DNA from: Hyphomicrobiales bacterium
Lineage (GTDB): Bacteria > Pseudomonadota > Alphaproteobacteria > Rhizobiales > Rhizobiaceae
NCBI GenBank assembly: GCA_900471925.1
Contig: UCGV01000026.1
Span: 124,001 to 188,000 of the forward strand
Direction: 5' to 3'
DNA: 64,000 nucleotides
The translations under genes were made by a program, and so were the position numbers. Below, piece after piece: positions 15,118-23,639 of this stretch. How positions within the stretch are numbered: the first letter of the stretch is position 1; every line of letters begins with the position of its first letter. Below the pieces are notes generated by a model. It worked only from the letters and a program-made list of their open reading frames with translations, did not search any database and had not been told where the DNA came from.

Positions 15118-16923
15118 TCAGACCAGCCCCTGGCTGAAGCCGAATTCGCCTTCTGCTTCCGCCGCCTGCACATCCTCGCCGAACAGCATGTCATTATGCG
15201 GCTGGCCGCTGCGCACCATCGGATAGACATTTTCCAGCGCCGCGACCCGGCAATCGAAGAGAACGGGGCGGTCGATCGCGATCATCTCGCGGATCTTGTC
15301 GTCCAGCTCCTCCGGCCGCTCGCAGCGCAGGCCGACGGCACCATAGGCTTCGGCCAGCTTGACGAAGTCAGGCAGCGAGGCGGAATAGGATCTGTCCCGC
15401 CGGTTGCCATGCAGGATCTGCTGCCATTGCCGGATCATGCCGAGCTGCTGATTGTTGAGGATGAAGATCTTCACCGGCGCCTGATGCTGCATCGCCGCCG
15501 AAAGCTCCTTCAGCGTCATCTGCACTGAACCATCGCCGACAATGCCGAGAACCAGCCGGCCTGGATGGGCGATCTGCGCCCCGATCGCCGCCGGCAGGCC
15601 ATAGCCCATCGTGCCGAGCCCGCCTGACGTCAGCCACCGGTTCGGCCCCTCGATGCCGAAAAGCTGCGCCGCCCACATCTGGTGCTGGCCGACATCGGTG
15701 GTGACGACAGGGTCTAAATCCGATGTCAGCGCATGCAGCCGCTCCAGCGCATATTGCGGCATGATCACATCGCGGCGCTTTTCATAGGCAAAGGAATTCT
15801 TCGCCCGCCAGCCCTCGATGGCATCCCACCACGCATCCAGCCGCTGCCGCTTCGGCGGCGTGGCAAGCGCCCGCCACGCCTCGATCATCGCCTTCAGCAC
15901 ATCGCTCGCATCGCCGGTGATGCCGATATCGACGGAGACATTCTTGTTGATCGAGGACGGATCGATATCGATATGGATCTTCTTCGAGTGAGGCGAAAAC
16001 CTGTCGGTGCGCGAGGTCACGCGGTCGTCGAAGCGCGCGCCGATCGCGATCATCAGGTCGCAATCATGCATGGCCATATTGGCCTCGTAGGAACCATGCA
16101 TTCCCGGCATTTTCAGCCAGTTTGGCCCGGAGGCCGGATAGGCACCGAGCCCCATCAGCGTCGAGGTGATGGGAAAGCCCGTCAGTTCCACCAGTTCCCG
16201 CAGCAGCCGCGAGGCCTCCGGTCCGGAATTGATGATGCCGCCGCCCGTATAGAGAACCGGCCTTTCGGCCCGCGCCATCATCGCAACCGCCGCCGCGATG
16301 GCCTCGCGATTGTCGCCCGTCCGCGACTGATACCGTGCCGGCACCGTGATTTCCTCCGGCCCGACATAGAGCCCGCTCGCAAACAGCACATCCTTCGGCA
16401 TGTCGACCAGAACCGGCCCCGGTCGGCCCGATGTCGCGATCCTGAAGGCGAGATGGATGGTTTTTGCCAGATCGTCGATATGGCTGACGAGGAAATTATG
16501 CTTGGTGCAGGGGCGCGTGATGCCGACCGTATCGCATTCCTGAAACGCATCCGTGCCGATCAGCGTGGTCGGCACCTGCCCTGTCAGGCAGACAAGCGGA
16601 ATGGAATCCATCAGCGCATCCTGCAGCGCGGTGACCGCATTGGTAACGCCCGGCCCTGAAGTGACCAGCATGACGCCGACCTTGCCGGTCGCCCGCGCAT
16701 AGCCTTCGGCGGCGTGTCCCGCGCCTTGCTCGTGGCGCACCAGAAAGTGCTTGATCTGATCCTGCTGGAAGATCTCGTCATAGATCGGCAGCACGGCGGC
16801 GCCGGGATAGCCGAAGATGTGCTCCACGCCATTGTCGCGCAGTGCCTGGAGAACGATCTCGCCGCCGTTCATCAGAGAAGTGGAAGGGGAATTTTGGGTA
16901 AAGCTAGCCTTATCGCCGGTCAT
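15118..16923 (-). CDS. ilvI: Acetolactate synthase, large (catalytic) subunit
   Basis: ThDP-dependent enzyme of 601 residues that condenses two pyruvates, or pyruvate with 2-oxobutyrate, in valine, leucine and isoleucine synthesis. Seen: the N-terminal ThDP domain (FGYPGAAVLPIYDE; cofactor-activating E65 in HEQGAGHAAEG), the central FAD-binding domain, and the C-terminal ThDP/Mg motif GDGSVQM...NN (about residues 450-480). No regulatory small subunit gene (ilvH/ilvN) is adjacent; downstream is a convergent transporter. Expression appears to be controlled by the upstream branched-chain leader peptide and attenuator. The name ilvI versus ilvB is a choice; the family is secure. Confidence 0.95.
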   Translation of the reverse strand: MTGDKASFTQNSPSTSLMNGGEIVLQALRDNGVEHIFGYPGAAVLPIYDEIFQQDQIKHFLVRHEQGAGHAAEGYARATGKVGVMLVTSGPGVTNAVTALQDALMDSIPLVCLTGQVPTTLIGTDAFQECDTVGITRPCTKHNFLVSHIDDLAKTIHLAFRIATSGRPGPVLVDMPKDVLFASGLYVGPEEITVPARYQSRTGDNREAIAAAVAMMARAERPVLYTGGGIINSGPEASRLLRELVELTGFPITSTLMGLGAYPASGPNWLKMPGMHGSYEANMAMHDCDLMIAIGARFDDRVTSRTDRFSPHSKKIHIDIDPSSINKNVSVDIGITGDASDVLKAMIEAWRALATPPKRQRLDAWWDAIEGWRAKNSFAYEKRRDVIMPQYALERLHALTSDLDPVVTTDVGQHQMWAAQLFGIEGPNRWLTSGGLGTMGYGLPAAIGAQIAHPGRLVLGIVGDGSVQMTLKELSAAMQHQAPVKIFILNNQQLGMIRQWQQILHGNRRDRSYSASLPDFVKLAEAYGAVGLRCERPEELDDKIREMIAIDRPVLFDCRVAALENVYPMVRSGQPHNDMLFGEDVQAAEAEGEFGFSQGLV

Positions 16924-16969
16924 AGCAATTTTCCGTCGTTGAGTGGGTGATCGGGGTGCGACGGGGCAT

Positions 16970-16994
16970 AAAAAAAGGCCCCGTCAGGGACCTT
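16970..16994 (-). terminator. Attenuator terminator of the ilv leader
   Basis: On the minus strand, stem AAGGTCCC/GGGGCCTT (8 bp including one T-G wobble) with loop TGAC, followed by a run of seven T. It is a textbook intrinsic terminator about 35 nt after the leader-peptide stop codon and about 45 bp before the acetolactate synthase start. Confidence 0.88.
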
Positions 16995-17001
16995 GTGTTC
17001 G

Positions 17002-17049
17002 GCGCATGGGTGGCTAATGCCGGACGGTTACACCGTCCTGCCCATGCGC
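17002..17049 (-). promoter_or_regulatory. Leader pause/antiterminator structure
   Basis: Minus-strand GCGCATGGG (17049-17041) pairs perfectly with CCCATGCGC (17010-17002). Nested inside, GGACGGT (17038-17032) pairs with ACCGTCC (17028-17022). The GACGG in the terminator loop and 3' arm can alternatively pair with CCGTC of the nested stem, giving a mutually exclusive antiterminator. The leader-peptide stop codon lies in the small loop, as expected for ribosome-mediated attenuation. Confidence 0.75.
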
Positions 17050-17084
17050 GATATCACCACTACGAGAACCATTGCGATTTTCAT
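17028..17084 (-). CDS. ilvL: Branched-chain amino acid leader peptide (attenuator)
   Basis: Leader reading frame of 18 codons, MKIAMVLVVVISRMGRTV. Eight residues are Val, Leu or Ile, six of them consecutive (positions 6-11), just before the first arm of the pause hairpin. Stalling of the ribosome at these codons when charged tRNA is scarce would favour the antiterminator and expression of the downstream acetolactate synthase. The predicted transcription start falls within about 2 nt of the ATG, so the leader mRNA is probably leaderless, as described for the rhizobial trp leader. No Shine-Dalgarno is present, which fits. Confidence 0.85.
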   Translation of the reverse strand: MKIAMVLVVVISRMGRTV

Positions 17085-17092
17085 GGGCGCTA

Positions 17093-17121
17093 GAGCTAGC
17101 CGCAAATCGGCGAGCCGTCAA
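17093..17121 (-). promoter_or_regulatory. Promoter of the ilv leader
   Basis: On the minus strand, -35 TTGACG (17121-17116), a 17-nt spacer and -10 TAGCTC (17098-17093). Transcription should begin near 17085-17086, directly at the leader peptide start codon. About 200 bp further upstream (17122-17320), towards the divergent hydrolase gene, hold no recognised feature apart from that gene's ribosome binding site. Confidence 0.7.
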
Positions 17122-17320
17122 TCGCCTCTTTCAAGAGCTATTGCCTATGCCGACGGGCAGGCAATATCTCCTGAAGTCCCCACCCGCGATGGCGCGGAGG
17201 GCCGGCGACAATATCGTCCTATGCCTGCATCTATCCCATGCCAGTAGCACTACGCGCCTGATTCATTCCCCAAACTGAACCTGAAATTGCCCCCGGAAAA
17301 TCAGAGGAAGGAAGAATGTC

Positions 17321-18010
17321 ATGCCTCTAAAGACAGTTGTTCTCGTGCACGGTGCTTTCGCCGATGGCTCCTGCTGGGTGAAGGTGATCCCTTTGCTTGC
17401 TGCGCGTGGTCTGAAAGCGATCGCCGTTCAAAACCCGCTCAGCTCTCTCGCTGACGATGTCACTGCCGCCCATCGGGTGATCGACATGCAGGACGGCCCC
17501 GTTCTGCTCGTCGGCCATTCCTGGGGCGGCGCCGTCATCACCGAGGCGGGCAACCATCGGCAGGTCAAGGGACTCGTCTATGTCGCCGCCGGCGCGCCCG
17601 ATACTGGCCAGTCCTTCAACGACTGGTGGAAGGATTATCAGCCGGCACCCGGTGCAGCCCACATCAAGCCCTATGGCGAAGGTTACGTGGCGCTGACACA
17701 GGAGGGCGTTCGCAAGCACTTCGTCCAGGATCTGCCGGCTGAAGAGGCCGATCTCGTCTATGCGACGCAAGGCCCTCTCGCCGTCGCCTGCTTCGGCGCC
17801 AAGATCAGTTCAGCGGCATGGCGCTCCAAGCCGTCCTGGTACATCGTCGCCGCCCATGACGAAACGATCCCGCCGGCCGTGGAACGCGATTCCGCCGCGC
17901 GCATGAAGGGCGAAACGCTGGTGCTGCAAAGCAGCCATGTTCCCATGCTGTCGCAACCCGAAGCGGTGGCAGACTTCATCGCCAGCGCCGCAGCCGCTAT
18001 CGACGCCTGA
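17321..18010 (+). CDS. Alpha/beta hydrolase
   Basis: Cytosolic alpha/beta-hydrolase of 229 residues: oxyanion region VLVHGAFADGSCW (about 6-18), nucleophile elbow GHSWGG (Ser about residue 66), acid in AAHDETI and the catalytic His in SSHVPML. It resembles the salicylate-esterase/EstC-like group found as single genes in proteobacteria; the substrate is unknown. A GGAAGGAAG ribosome binding site lies upstream, and a strong terminator follows. Confidence 0.92.
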   Translation: MPLKTVVLVHGAFADGSCWVKVIPLLAARGLKAIAVQNPLSSLADDVTAAHRVIDMQDGPVLLVGHSWGGAVITEAGNHRQVKGLVYVAAGAPDTGQSFNDWWKDYQPAPGAAHIKPYGEGYVALTQEGVRKHFVQDLPAEEADLVYATQGPLAVACFGAKISSAAWRSKPSWYIVAAHDETIPPAVERDSAARMKGETLVLQSSHVPMLSQPEAVADFIASAAAAIDA

Positions 18011-18020
18011 TCCTTCCCCG

Positions 18021-18050
18021 AGGGCGCAGCTCCGGCTGCGCCCTTTCCCT
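18021..18050 (+). terminator. Intrinsic terminator
   Basis: Perfect 10-bp stem AGGGCGCAGC/GCTGCGCCCT with a 4-nt loop followed by TTCCCT, between the alpha/beta hydrolase and the convergent winged-helix/TPR gene. Confidence 0.75.
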
Positions 18051-18065
18051 GTCGATCGGGCACCG

Positions 18066-19643
18066 TCAATCCGGCATTCCCGCCAATTTCAGCCCTTCGG
18101 TGAAGGCGGCAAAATCCTGCTCCCGCTGGATGGGAAGCCAGTCCCTGATGCCGGAGAGCCGAAGCGAAGGATCGAGCTCGCGTACCCGCGCCATGGCATC
18201 ACGCGCCTCGCCAAGCCGTCCTGCCTGCGCGTAACTTGCCGCCAGAATGGCGTTCGCCATCAGAAAACTCGGCAGGCTCAGCGCTGCCCTTTCGGCCCAG
18301 CTTGCCGCAACATCGAAGCGCCCGGCGAAGAAATGCACGATCGCCGTACCCGCCTCCATCCGGTACATTTCCGCATCCAGCGGGCTCAGGCGCACGGCAT
18401 GTTCGAAATGGGCGATCGCGCCCTCCGTCTCGCCGTTCCAGGCGCGCAGGAATCCGCCGAGAAACCAGGCGGGTGCAAGGCTCGGATTGAGCAGCAGCGC
18501 CCTGTCGAGAAGCGCGATGCCGCTATCGATTTCGCCGGCGAGATGGGCGAGCGCATGGCCACCGCGCGTAAGGGCAACGGCATCGTCGCGTCCCAGTTCC
18601 ACCGCCCTGCGCGCCAGCCGTACACCTTCACTGATTTCCCTTTCCGGATTACTCATCCAGTGATTGACCTTGCGCCAGAAATAGCACCAGGCGGCCATCG
18701 CAAAGGCCGAGGCATAGTCAGGGTCGAGAGCGATTGCCTTGTAAAACAGCGGCAGCGCTTCCTCGATCGAGCCCCTGTCGCCATTGTGCAGCTTCGCCAT
18801 TCCACGCAGATAATAATCGTAGGCATCGAGGCTGCCGGTCGGCTTGCGCTTGGCACGCTCGATCTCCGCCTGCTCCAGCTGTGGCGCGATGGCGCCGACC
18901 ACCTCTTCGGTGATCCGGTCCTGCAGCTCGAAAATATCGTCGAGCGAGCCCTCGAAACGCTCCGCCCAGAGATGCGTGCCTGAAGTCGCGTCTATCAGCT
19001 GGCCGGTCATGCGCACCTTCTTGCCCGCCTTGCGCATGCTGCCTTCCAGCACGTAACGCACGCCGAGCGCGCGGCCGACCTCCTTCACATCGACGGCCTG
19101 CTTCTTGTAGACGAAGCTGGAATTGCGGGCGATTACCAGCAGCCAGCGTATGCGCGACAGCGCGGTGATGATGTCTTCCACCACGCCATCGGCGAAATAT
19201 TCCTGTTCGGGATCGTCGCTGAGATTGTGGAAAGGCAGCACCGCGATGGAGGGCTTGTCCGCAACCGGCTGAGACGGATCGCCCGGCCCTGCGACGGCAA
19301 TGGCATCGGCGCGATTGCCGTCATCCGCATTACTCGCTTCACCAACCTCGCCGACGAAACGAAATCCCTTTCGCGCGACCGTCCTGACCAGCCGCTGCGC
19401 ATCCCCGGTATCGCCGATCGCCTTGCGCACCGCATTGATATGGCTGGTCACCGTCGATTCCGAAACGATCCTCCCGCCCCACACCGCCTGCAGCAGATCG
19501 TCCTTGCTCACCACCCGGTCGCGGTTCTCCACGAGATGCAGCAGCAGATCGAAGACCTTCGGCCCCACCGCAATGACGGTGGACCGGCGGCTGAGTTCCC
19601 TGCGGTCAGGGTCCAGCGTGTAATCTTCGAAGCTGAACTGCAC
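18066..19643 (-). CDS. Winged-helix (OmpR/CadC-type) regulator with TPR domain
   Basis: Protein of 525 residues. An N-terminal Trans_reg_C winged helix (about 1-100; PKVFDLLLHLVENRDRVVSK, TVARKGFRFVGEV) is followed by a TolB-like segment (about 130-265; SIAVLPFHNLSDDPEQEYFADG) and several tetratricopeptide repeats (about 270-500). Unlike CadC, no transmembrane helix is evident, so it is probably cytosolic. Such proteins are common in rhizobia and poorly characterised. Divergent from the NmrA-like gene at 19819, a plausible target. Confidence 0.88.
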   Translation of the reverse strand: MQFSFEDYTLDPDRRELSRRSTVIAVGPKVFDLLLHLVENRDRVVSKDDLLQAVWGGRIVSESTVTSHINAVRKAIGDTGDAQRLVRTVARKGFRFVGEVGEASNADDGNRADAIAVAGPGDPSQPVADKPSIAVLPFHNLSDDPEQEYFADGVVEDIITALSRIRWLLVIARNSSFVYKKQAVDVKEVGRALGVRYVLEGSMRKAGKKVRMTGQLIDATSGTHLWAERFEGSLDDIFELQDRITEEVVGAIAPQLEQAEIERAKRKPTGSLDAYDYYLRGMAKLHNGDRGSIEEALPLFYKAIALDPDYASAFAMAAWCYFWRKVNHWMSNPEREISEGVRLARRAVELGRDDAVALTRGGHALAHLAGEIDSGIALLDRALLLNPSLAPAWFLGGFLRAWNGETEGAIAHFEHAVRLSPLDAEMYRMEAGTAIVHFFAGRFDVAASWAERAALSLPSFLMANAILAASYAQAGRLGEARDAMARVRELDPSLRLSGIRDWLPIQREQDFAAFTEGLKLAGMPD

Positions 19644-19818
19644 GTCGATCCCCCCGGCCGATCACAAGGCATGGCGCGGCCCGTGCGCTGTTTGGACGGA
19701 TATTGAAGCTTTTCGCAAGGGCAATTCAAGGCCGGCGCAAGGACTTCCCCAGCCCGCAGGCGCATTCTTTCTCCATCAGCCGCGGCAATGCGCGGCCTGA
19801 AGAAAAAGGAGAGAGATC

Positions 19819-20568
19819 ATGAAAATCGTTGTTATCGGCGGCAGCGGCCTTATCGGAACCGGCGTGGTGGCAAAGCTTCGCTCGCTCGGCCATGACGTGA
19901 TGGCCGCCTCGCCCAGCACCGGCGTCAATACCATCACCCGCGAAGGCCTGGCCGAAGCGCTCGACCACACCGATGTCGTGGTCGATGTCGCCAACGCGCC
20001 CGTCTGGGAAGACAAGGCCGTGCTCGATTTCTTCGAGACATCGGGCCGCAACCTGCTCGCTGCCGAAGCCGCCGCCGGCGTGCGCCACCACGTCGCCCTC
20101 TCCGTCGTCGGCACGGAACGGCTGCAGGAAAGCGGTTACTTCCGCGCCAAGCTGGCGCAGGAAAAGCTGATCCGGGAATCCGGCATTCCCTACACGATCG
20201 TTCGCGCCACGCAGTTCTTCGAATTCGTCGGCGGCATCGCGCAGGAGGCGACGAGAGGCGAGGAAATCCATGTCTCGCCGGCCCTGATCCAGCCCATATG
20301 GTCCGGTGACGTTTCCGCAGCCGTCGCCGATGCGGCGCTCGCCGCCCCGGCCAACGGCATGGTCGAAGTCGGCGGCCCGGAAGCCTTGCCGCTCGATGAG
20401 CTGATCCGCCGCTTCGTGCGCATCACCAAGGACACGCGCAAGGTCGTCCCTGACGTCCGCGCCCGCTATTTCGGCATCGCGCTCAACGATCAGTCGCTGA
20501 CGACAGGCAAGGCCGCCCGCCTCGGCTCCGTCGGTTACGAAGACTGGCTCGCCCGCCAGAGCGCATAA
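19819..20568 (+). CDS. NmrA-like/atypical SDR NAD(P)-binding protein
   Basis: Protein of 249 residues starting MKIVVIGGSGLIGTGVV, the glycine-rich loop of NmrA-like and atypical SDRs. Other features are YFRAKLAQEKLIRESGIPYTIVR, where the YxxxK-like FRAKLAQEK segment sits, and the C-terminal LGSVGYEDWL. These proteins may sense or reduce cofactors or small quinones; no substrate can be assigned. A purine-rich AAAGGAGAGA ribosome binding site fixes the start. Confidence 0.88.
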   Translation: MKIVVIGGSGLIGTGVVAKLRSLGHDVMAASPSTGVNTITREGLAEALDHTDVVVDVANAPVWEDKAVLDFFETSGRNLLAAEAAAGVRHHVALSVVGTERLQESGYFRAKLAQEKLIRESGIPYTIVRATQFFEFVGGIAQEATRGEEIHVSPALIQPIWSGDVSAAVADAALAAPANGMVEVGGPEALPLDELIRRFVRITKDTRKVVPDVRARYFGIALNDQSLTTGKAARLGSVGYEDWLARQSA

Positions 20569-20633
20569 GGCCGGCGCAGAAGCGAAATGATGCGCATGGG
20601 CAATGGTCTGCCCATGCGCGAAATGCTCCGGCC
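20569..20633. repeat. Large nested hairpin downstream of the NmrA-like gene
   Basis: Outer arms GGCCGG (20569-20574) and CCGGCC (20628-20633) enclose a perfect inner stem GCGCATGGGC (20592-20601)/GCCCATGCGC (20610-20619). No T-tract follows, so it is not a standard terminator. The minus-strand 14-mer TCGCGCATGGGCAG is identical to the start of the pause hairpin in the ilv leader. The rest of the gap to 20780 is AT-rich and shows nothing else. Confidence 0.5.
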
Positions 20634-20780
20634 AGCGCTCATTTCCTTAACTCGCCGGAAATACTTTCATGAAACAACCTGCGAGTTCATCTTTCTCGAA
20701 ATGTTCAATTTTTACAATGTTGGAAGATTAGCCCGCAAACCCGTTCTATTTAGAGCCTCGGCGGCACTTTGGAGCATTGA

Positions 20781-21338
20781 ATGATCACAAGACGCTCCGC
20801 CTTGATCGTATTGGCAGGTGCTGCGCTGCCCGGTGGAGTTTGCGCGGAAAGCCAGATTGCGGACAATGGCCGCATTCCCCCTCTCGGTTTCGCAGTTACT
20901 CAGCTGCCCAATCGCTCGAACCCCGATGTCCTTACCTTGATGGCCACGTATGGTGAAGGCGACAACGAAACAAAGTTCGTCATTGAAATACAACGCGACT
21001 CCCATGGCGTGTTCCGCCATCTCCCTGCGTCGCATCCCGCAAAGTTTTTTGAAGATCTGGGAAAGGCGCTGATGGCAACTGCACCGCGGTTCTCAGACGA
21101 AAAACATCAAACGCTGCCATTCGATATGGTCTTTCTTGGACCACCGACCACCCGCTTGCCCGGTGGCGGTTACGGCGAAGGCCCTGGAGACTGGTACGCA
21201 ACTAAGCTCTTTCTGGACCAAGACCAATTAGAGGTCTATTTCAATTTTAATCTGGTATCCGGTGAAGCGGAGTTCAGTTTGAAGGATGAGAGCTACGGCG
21301 ATGCTGTCTTCTACGAACTGTCCAAAGTGATTTGGTAG
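20781..21338 (+). CDS. Exported protein of unknown function
   Basis: Protein of 185 residues with an N-terminal signal sequence (MITRRSALIVLAGAALPGGVCA, cleavage likely after residue 22); the twin arginine before the hydrophobic stretch could direct Tat export. The mature part shows no family I recognise; it contains a glycine-rich loop PGGGYGEGPGDWY and an acidic, aromatic C-terminus. Base composition is lower in GC than its neighbours and the flanks (20640-20780, 21339-21534) are gene-free, consistent with an acquired gene. A role in the periplasm is inference only. Confidence 0.7.
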   Translation: MITRRSALIVLAGAALPGGVCAESQIADNGRIPPLGFAVTQLPNRSNPDVLTLMATYGEGDNETKFVIEIQRDSHGVFRHLPASHPAKFFEDLGKALMATAPRFSDEKHQTLPFDMVFLGPPTTRLPGGGYGEGPGDWYATKLFLDQDQLEVYFNFNLVSGEAEFSLKDESYGDAVFYELSKVIW

Positions 21339-21534
21339 GCCTGTCGGCGTTGGCTATGAGGGCACGGATCTTGCATTGCGCTACGCCTCGTCACTTTAAA
21401 ACATCCTGAGAGACGATCGCTGCTATACGAACGCTTGACCTATCCAGACGCAAAGGACGTCTTCGTCTTATCGCGCGGACGAACAGCATTTCATCCGCTC
21501 AGAAAGGTTCGATCGATGCCAGGTCAGTCGAAAT

Positions 21535-22233
21535 CTAGAGGGTAACCGCCAGCCTGCCGCTGCCGTTCAGCCGCATCTCAGGATGGTCGAAATCATCGTT
21601 GGAGATGACAACATCTGCCGAGGATGCCGGCGCGCAGAGGCCGGCATAGAGTTCATAGGCCGGCTTGTAGCGCTCGGCATAGAACTGCCGTGCCGCAGCT
21701 TCGCCACCCAGAAGCTCGGTGTCGCGGGTTATGCCCCGCCCCTCCGAAACCTCCTGCCTGGTCTCGACGAAGACAGTCAGATCCCAGTTGCCGGCCAGTT
21801 CCGGTCGCTGCAGGAATGTGCCGTCGACGATGAGGATCGCCGTCTGCGAGGCAAGCTGCGGCGCCTGTTCGATATATTGATCGCTCGCCAGATCATGCGA
21901 CGCGGTGCGATACCACCTGTTACCATCAGGCCCCAATGGCGCCAGCAGCAGCCTGTTGATGGCGTCGAGATCACGGGCGTCGTAATAATAGCCCTCGGCC
22001 GAATAGCGACCCCGCGCATAGCGCTCCGCCTTCGGGCGATGGAAACCGTCGATCGAGGTGCGGATTACCTGCCTGCCGCTGCCCTGCAGATGTTCGGCCA
22101 GTTCGTTGGCAAGCGTCGTCTTGCCCGAGGCCGTGCGCCCGTCGATCGCGACGCGAATAGTGCGCTCCGGTTTGAAACCCGCAATCGCGCCTGCCAGCTC
22201 CGACAGAACGCTTGCCCTCGTCGTCTCGGTCAT
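21535..22233 (-). CDS. Uridine kinase-like P-loop protein
   Basis: Protein of 232 residues with the nucleoside/pantothenate kinase-type P-loop fold. Walker A is DGRTASGKTT (about residues 31-40), followed by TSIDGFHRPKAERY, the acceptor-Asp region of uridine kinase-like proteins. ILIVDGTFLQRPEL is the Walker B-like strand and GITRDTE the lid. Probably phosphorylates a small metabolite with ATP. Start MTETTRAS is set by an AGGAGGGGC ribosome binding site. The gap 21339-21534 downstream holds no clear feature. Confidence 0.85.
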   Translation of the reverse strand: MTETTRASVLSELAGAIAGFKPERTIRVAIDGRTASGKTTLANELAEHLQGSGRQVIRTSIDGFHRPKAERYARGRYSAEGYYYDARDLDAINRLLLAPLGPDGNRWYRTASHDLASDQYIEQAPQLASQTAILIVDGTFLQRPELAGNWDLTVFVETRQEVSEGRGITRDTELLGGEAAARQFYAERYKPAYELYAGLCAPASSADVVISNDDFDHPEMRLNGSGRLAVTL

Positions 22234-22297
22234 GTCCCGCCCCTCCTGAAAAGCGCGGACCATGGACGAGTCTGGGCAAGCTTTTATGACAGGTTCA

Positions 22298-23461
22298 TCA
22301 CTCCGCCAGCTCCCGCATCACCTTGATGAGATCGGACTTGCCCTCGAAGCCGATGCCCGGCAATTCCGGCATGGTGATATGGCCGTCGATCACCTTCACG
22401 CCGTCGGGGAAACCGCCATAGGGCTGGAAGAGATCCGGATAGCTCTCATTGCCGCCAAGGCCGAGACCGGCAGCGATATTGAGCGACATCTGGTGGCCGC
22501 CATGCGGAATGCAGCGCGTCGGCGACCAGCCGAACTGGCGCAGTACATCAAGCGTGCGCAGATATTCCACGAGACCGTAGGAGAGAGCACAGTCGAATTG
22601 CAGATAGTCGCGGTCGGCGCGCATGCCGCCATAGCGCAAGAGGTTACGGGCGTCCTGATGCGAGAACAGGTTTTCGCCGGTCGCCATCGGCGCATCGTAG
22701 AATTCGGAGATGGCCGCCTGCAGCGCGTAGTCGAGCGGATCGCCGATCTCCTCGTACCAGAAGAGCGGATAGTCGCGCAGCATCTTGGCATAGGCGATGC
22801 CGGTCTCCAGATCGAAACGGCCATTGGCATCGACGGCGAGCCGCGCCTCAGACCCGATCTCCTCCAGCACGGATTCGATACGGCCGCGATCCTCGTCGAT
22901 CGAGGCGCCGCCGATCTTCATCTTGACGACGTTATAGCCACGGTCGAGATAGCCGCGCATTTCCTTGCGCAGCGCGCTGTTGTCCTTGCCGGGATAGTAG
23001 TAGCCACCGGCGGCATAGACGAACACCTTGGGGTCCGCCTCCCGGCCCTTCATCTCCGCCAGCAACCGGAAGAGCGGCTTGCCCTCGATCTTGGCAACCG
23101 CGTCCCACACCGCCATGTCGATCGTGCCGACAGCGACCGAACGCTCGCCGTGACCGCCCGGCTTCTCGTTCTTCATCATCGCCGCCCAGATCCGGTGCGG
23201 ATCGAGATTGGTGCCGGCATCGTTGACGAGGCTGTCGGGCGCGGCCTCAAGAATGCGGTCCTTGAAACGCTCGCGGATAAGGCCGCCCTGCCCGTAACGC
23301 CCATTGGAATTGAAGCCGTAACCGACCACGCGCCGCCCGTCCCTGACGACATCGGTGACCACGGCAACAAGGCTCGCCGTCATCTTGCTGAAGTCGATAT
23401 AGGCATTGCGGATCGGCGAGGCGATCGGCTTCGTCACTTCGCAGACATCGATGATACGCAT
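22298..23461 (-). CDS. tarD: D(-)-tartrate dehydratase, enolase superfamily
   Basis: Mandelate racemase-group enolase of 387 residues that dehydrates D-tartrate to oxaloacetate. It reads as a close relative of the Bradyrhizobium enzyme: the opening RIIDVCEVTKPIASPIRNAY and catalytic residues K182 (VVKMKIGG), Mg ligands D211 (VDANG), E237 (WYEE) and E263 (TGEN), and H320 (CIPHGGHQ), all at an offset of two from that enzyme. The divergent LysR gene at 23640 probably activates it in response to tartrate. Isofunction with the characterised enzyme is a strong inference. Confidence 0.92.
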   Translation of the reverse strand: MRIIDVCEVTKPIASPIRNAYIDFSKMTASLVAVVTDVVRDGRRVVGYGFNSNGRYGQGGLIRERFKDRILEAAPDSLVNDAGTNLDPHRIWAAMMKNEKPGGHGERSVAVGTIDMAVWDAVAKIEGKPLFRLLAEMKGREADPKVFVYAAGGYYYPGKDNSALRKEMRGYLDRGYNVVKMKIGGASIDEDRGRIESVLEEIGSEARLAVDANGRFDLETGIAYAKMLRDYPLFWYEEIGDPLDYALQAAISEFYDAPMATGENLFSHQDARNLLRYGGMRADRDYLQFDCALSYGLVEYLRTLDVLRQFGWSPTRCIPHGGHQMSLNIAAGLGLGGNESYPDLFQPYGGFPDGVKVIDGHITMPELPGIGFEGKSDLIKVMRELAE

Positions 23462-23561
23462 GGGAGTCTCCATTCCTCAGATGATGACGTTTTACGAGAT
23501 ATGTGCCGCCACCGTCCAATGCCGATCCGGGCTCTTTCCATGCCGAAACGGCATCACAAAC

Positions 23562-23577
23562 TTCGAAATATCTTGAA
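23562..23577. promoter_or_regulatory. LysR-type binding site upstream of tarD
   Basis: TTCGAAATATCTTGAA is an imperfect 16-bp dyad of the T-N11-A kind in the divergent gap between tarD and the LysR gene. Position and symmetry fit a LysR activator site. Confidence 0.5.
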
Positions 23578-23639
23578 ATAATTGGCTTGATGACGTTTCC
23601 TCGGTGCTGTGAAAGCATCGTAGAACTGGATCGACATCT

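Noticed and set aside
20592..20619. Intrinsic terminator for the NmrA-like gene
   Set aside because: Stem is perfect but no T-tract follows on either strand, so it is listed as a hairpin repeat and not as a terminator.
21345..21397. Possible C-terminal gene remnant (VGVGYEGTDLALRYASSL then stop) after the exported protein
   Set aside because: Too short and without an upstream open frame; resemblance to SDR C-termini is superficial.
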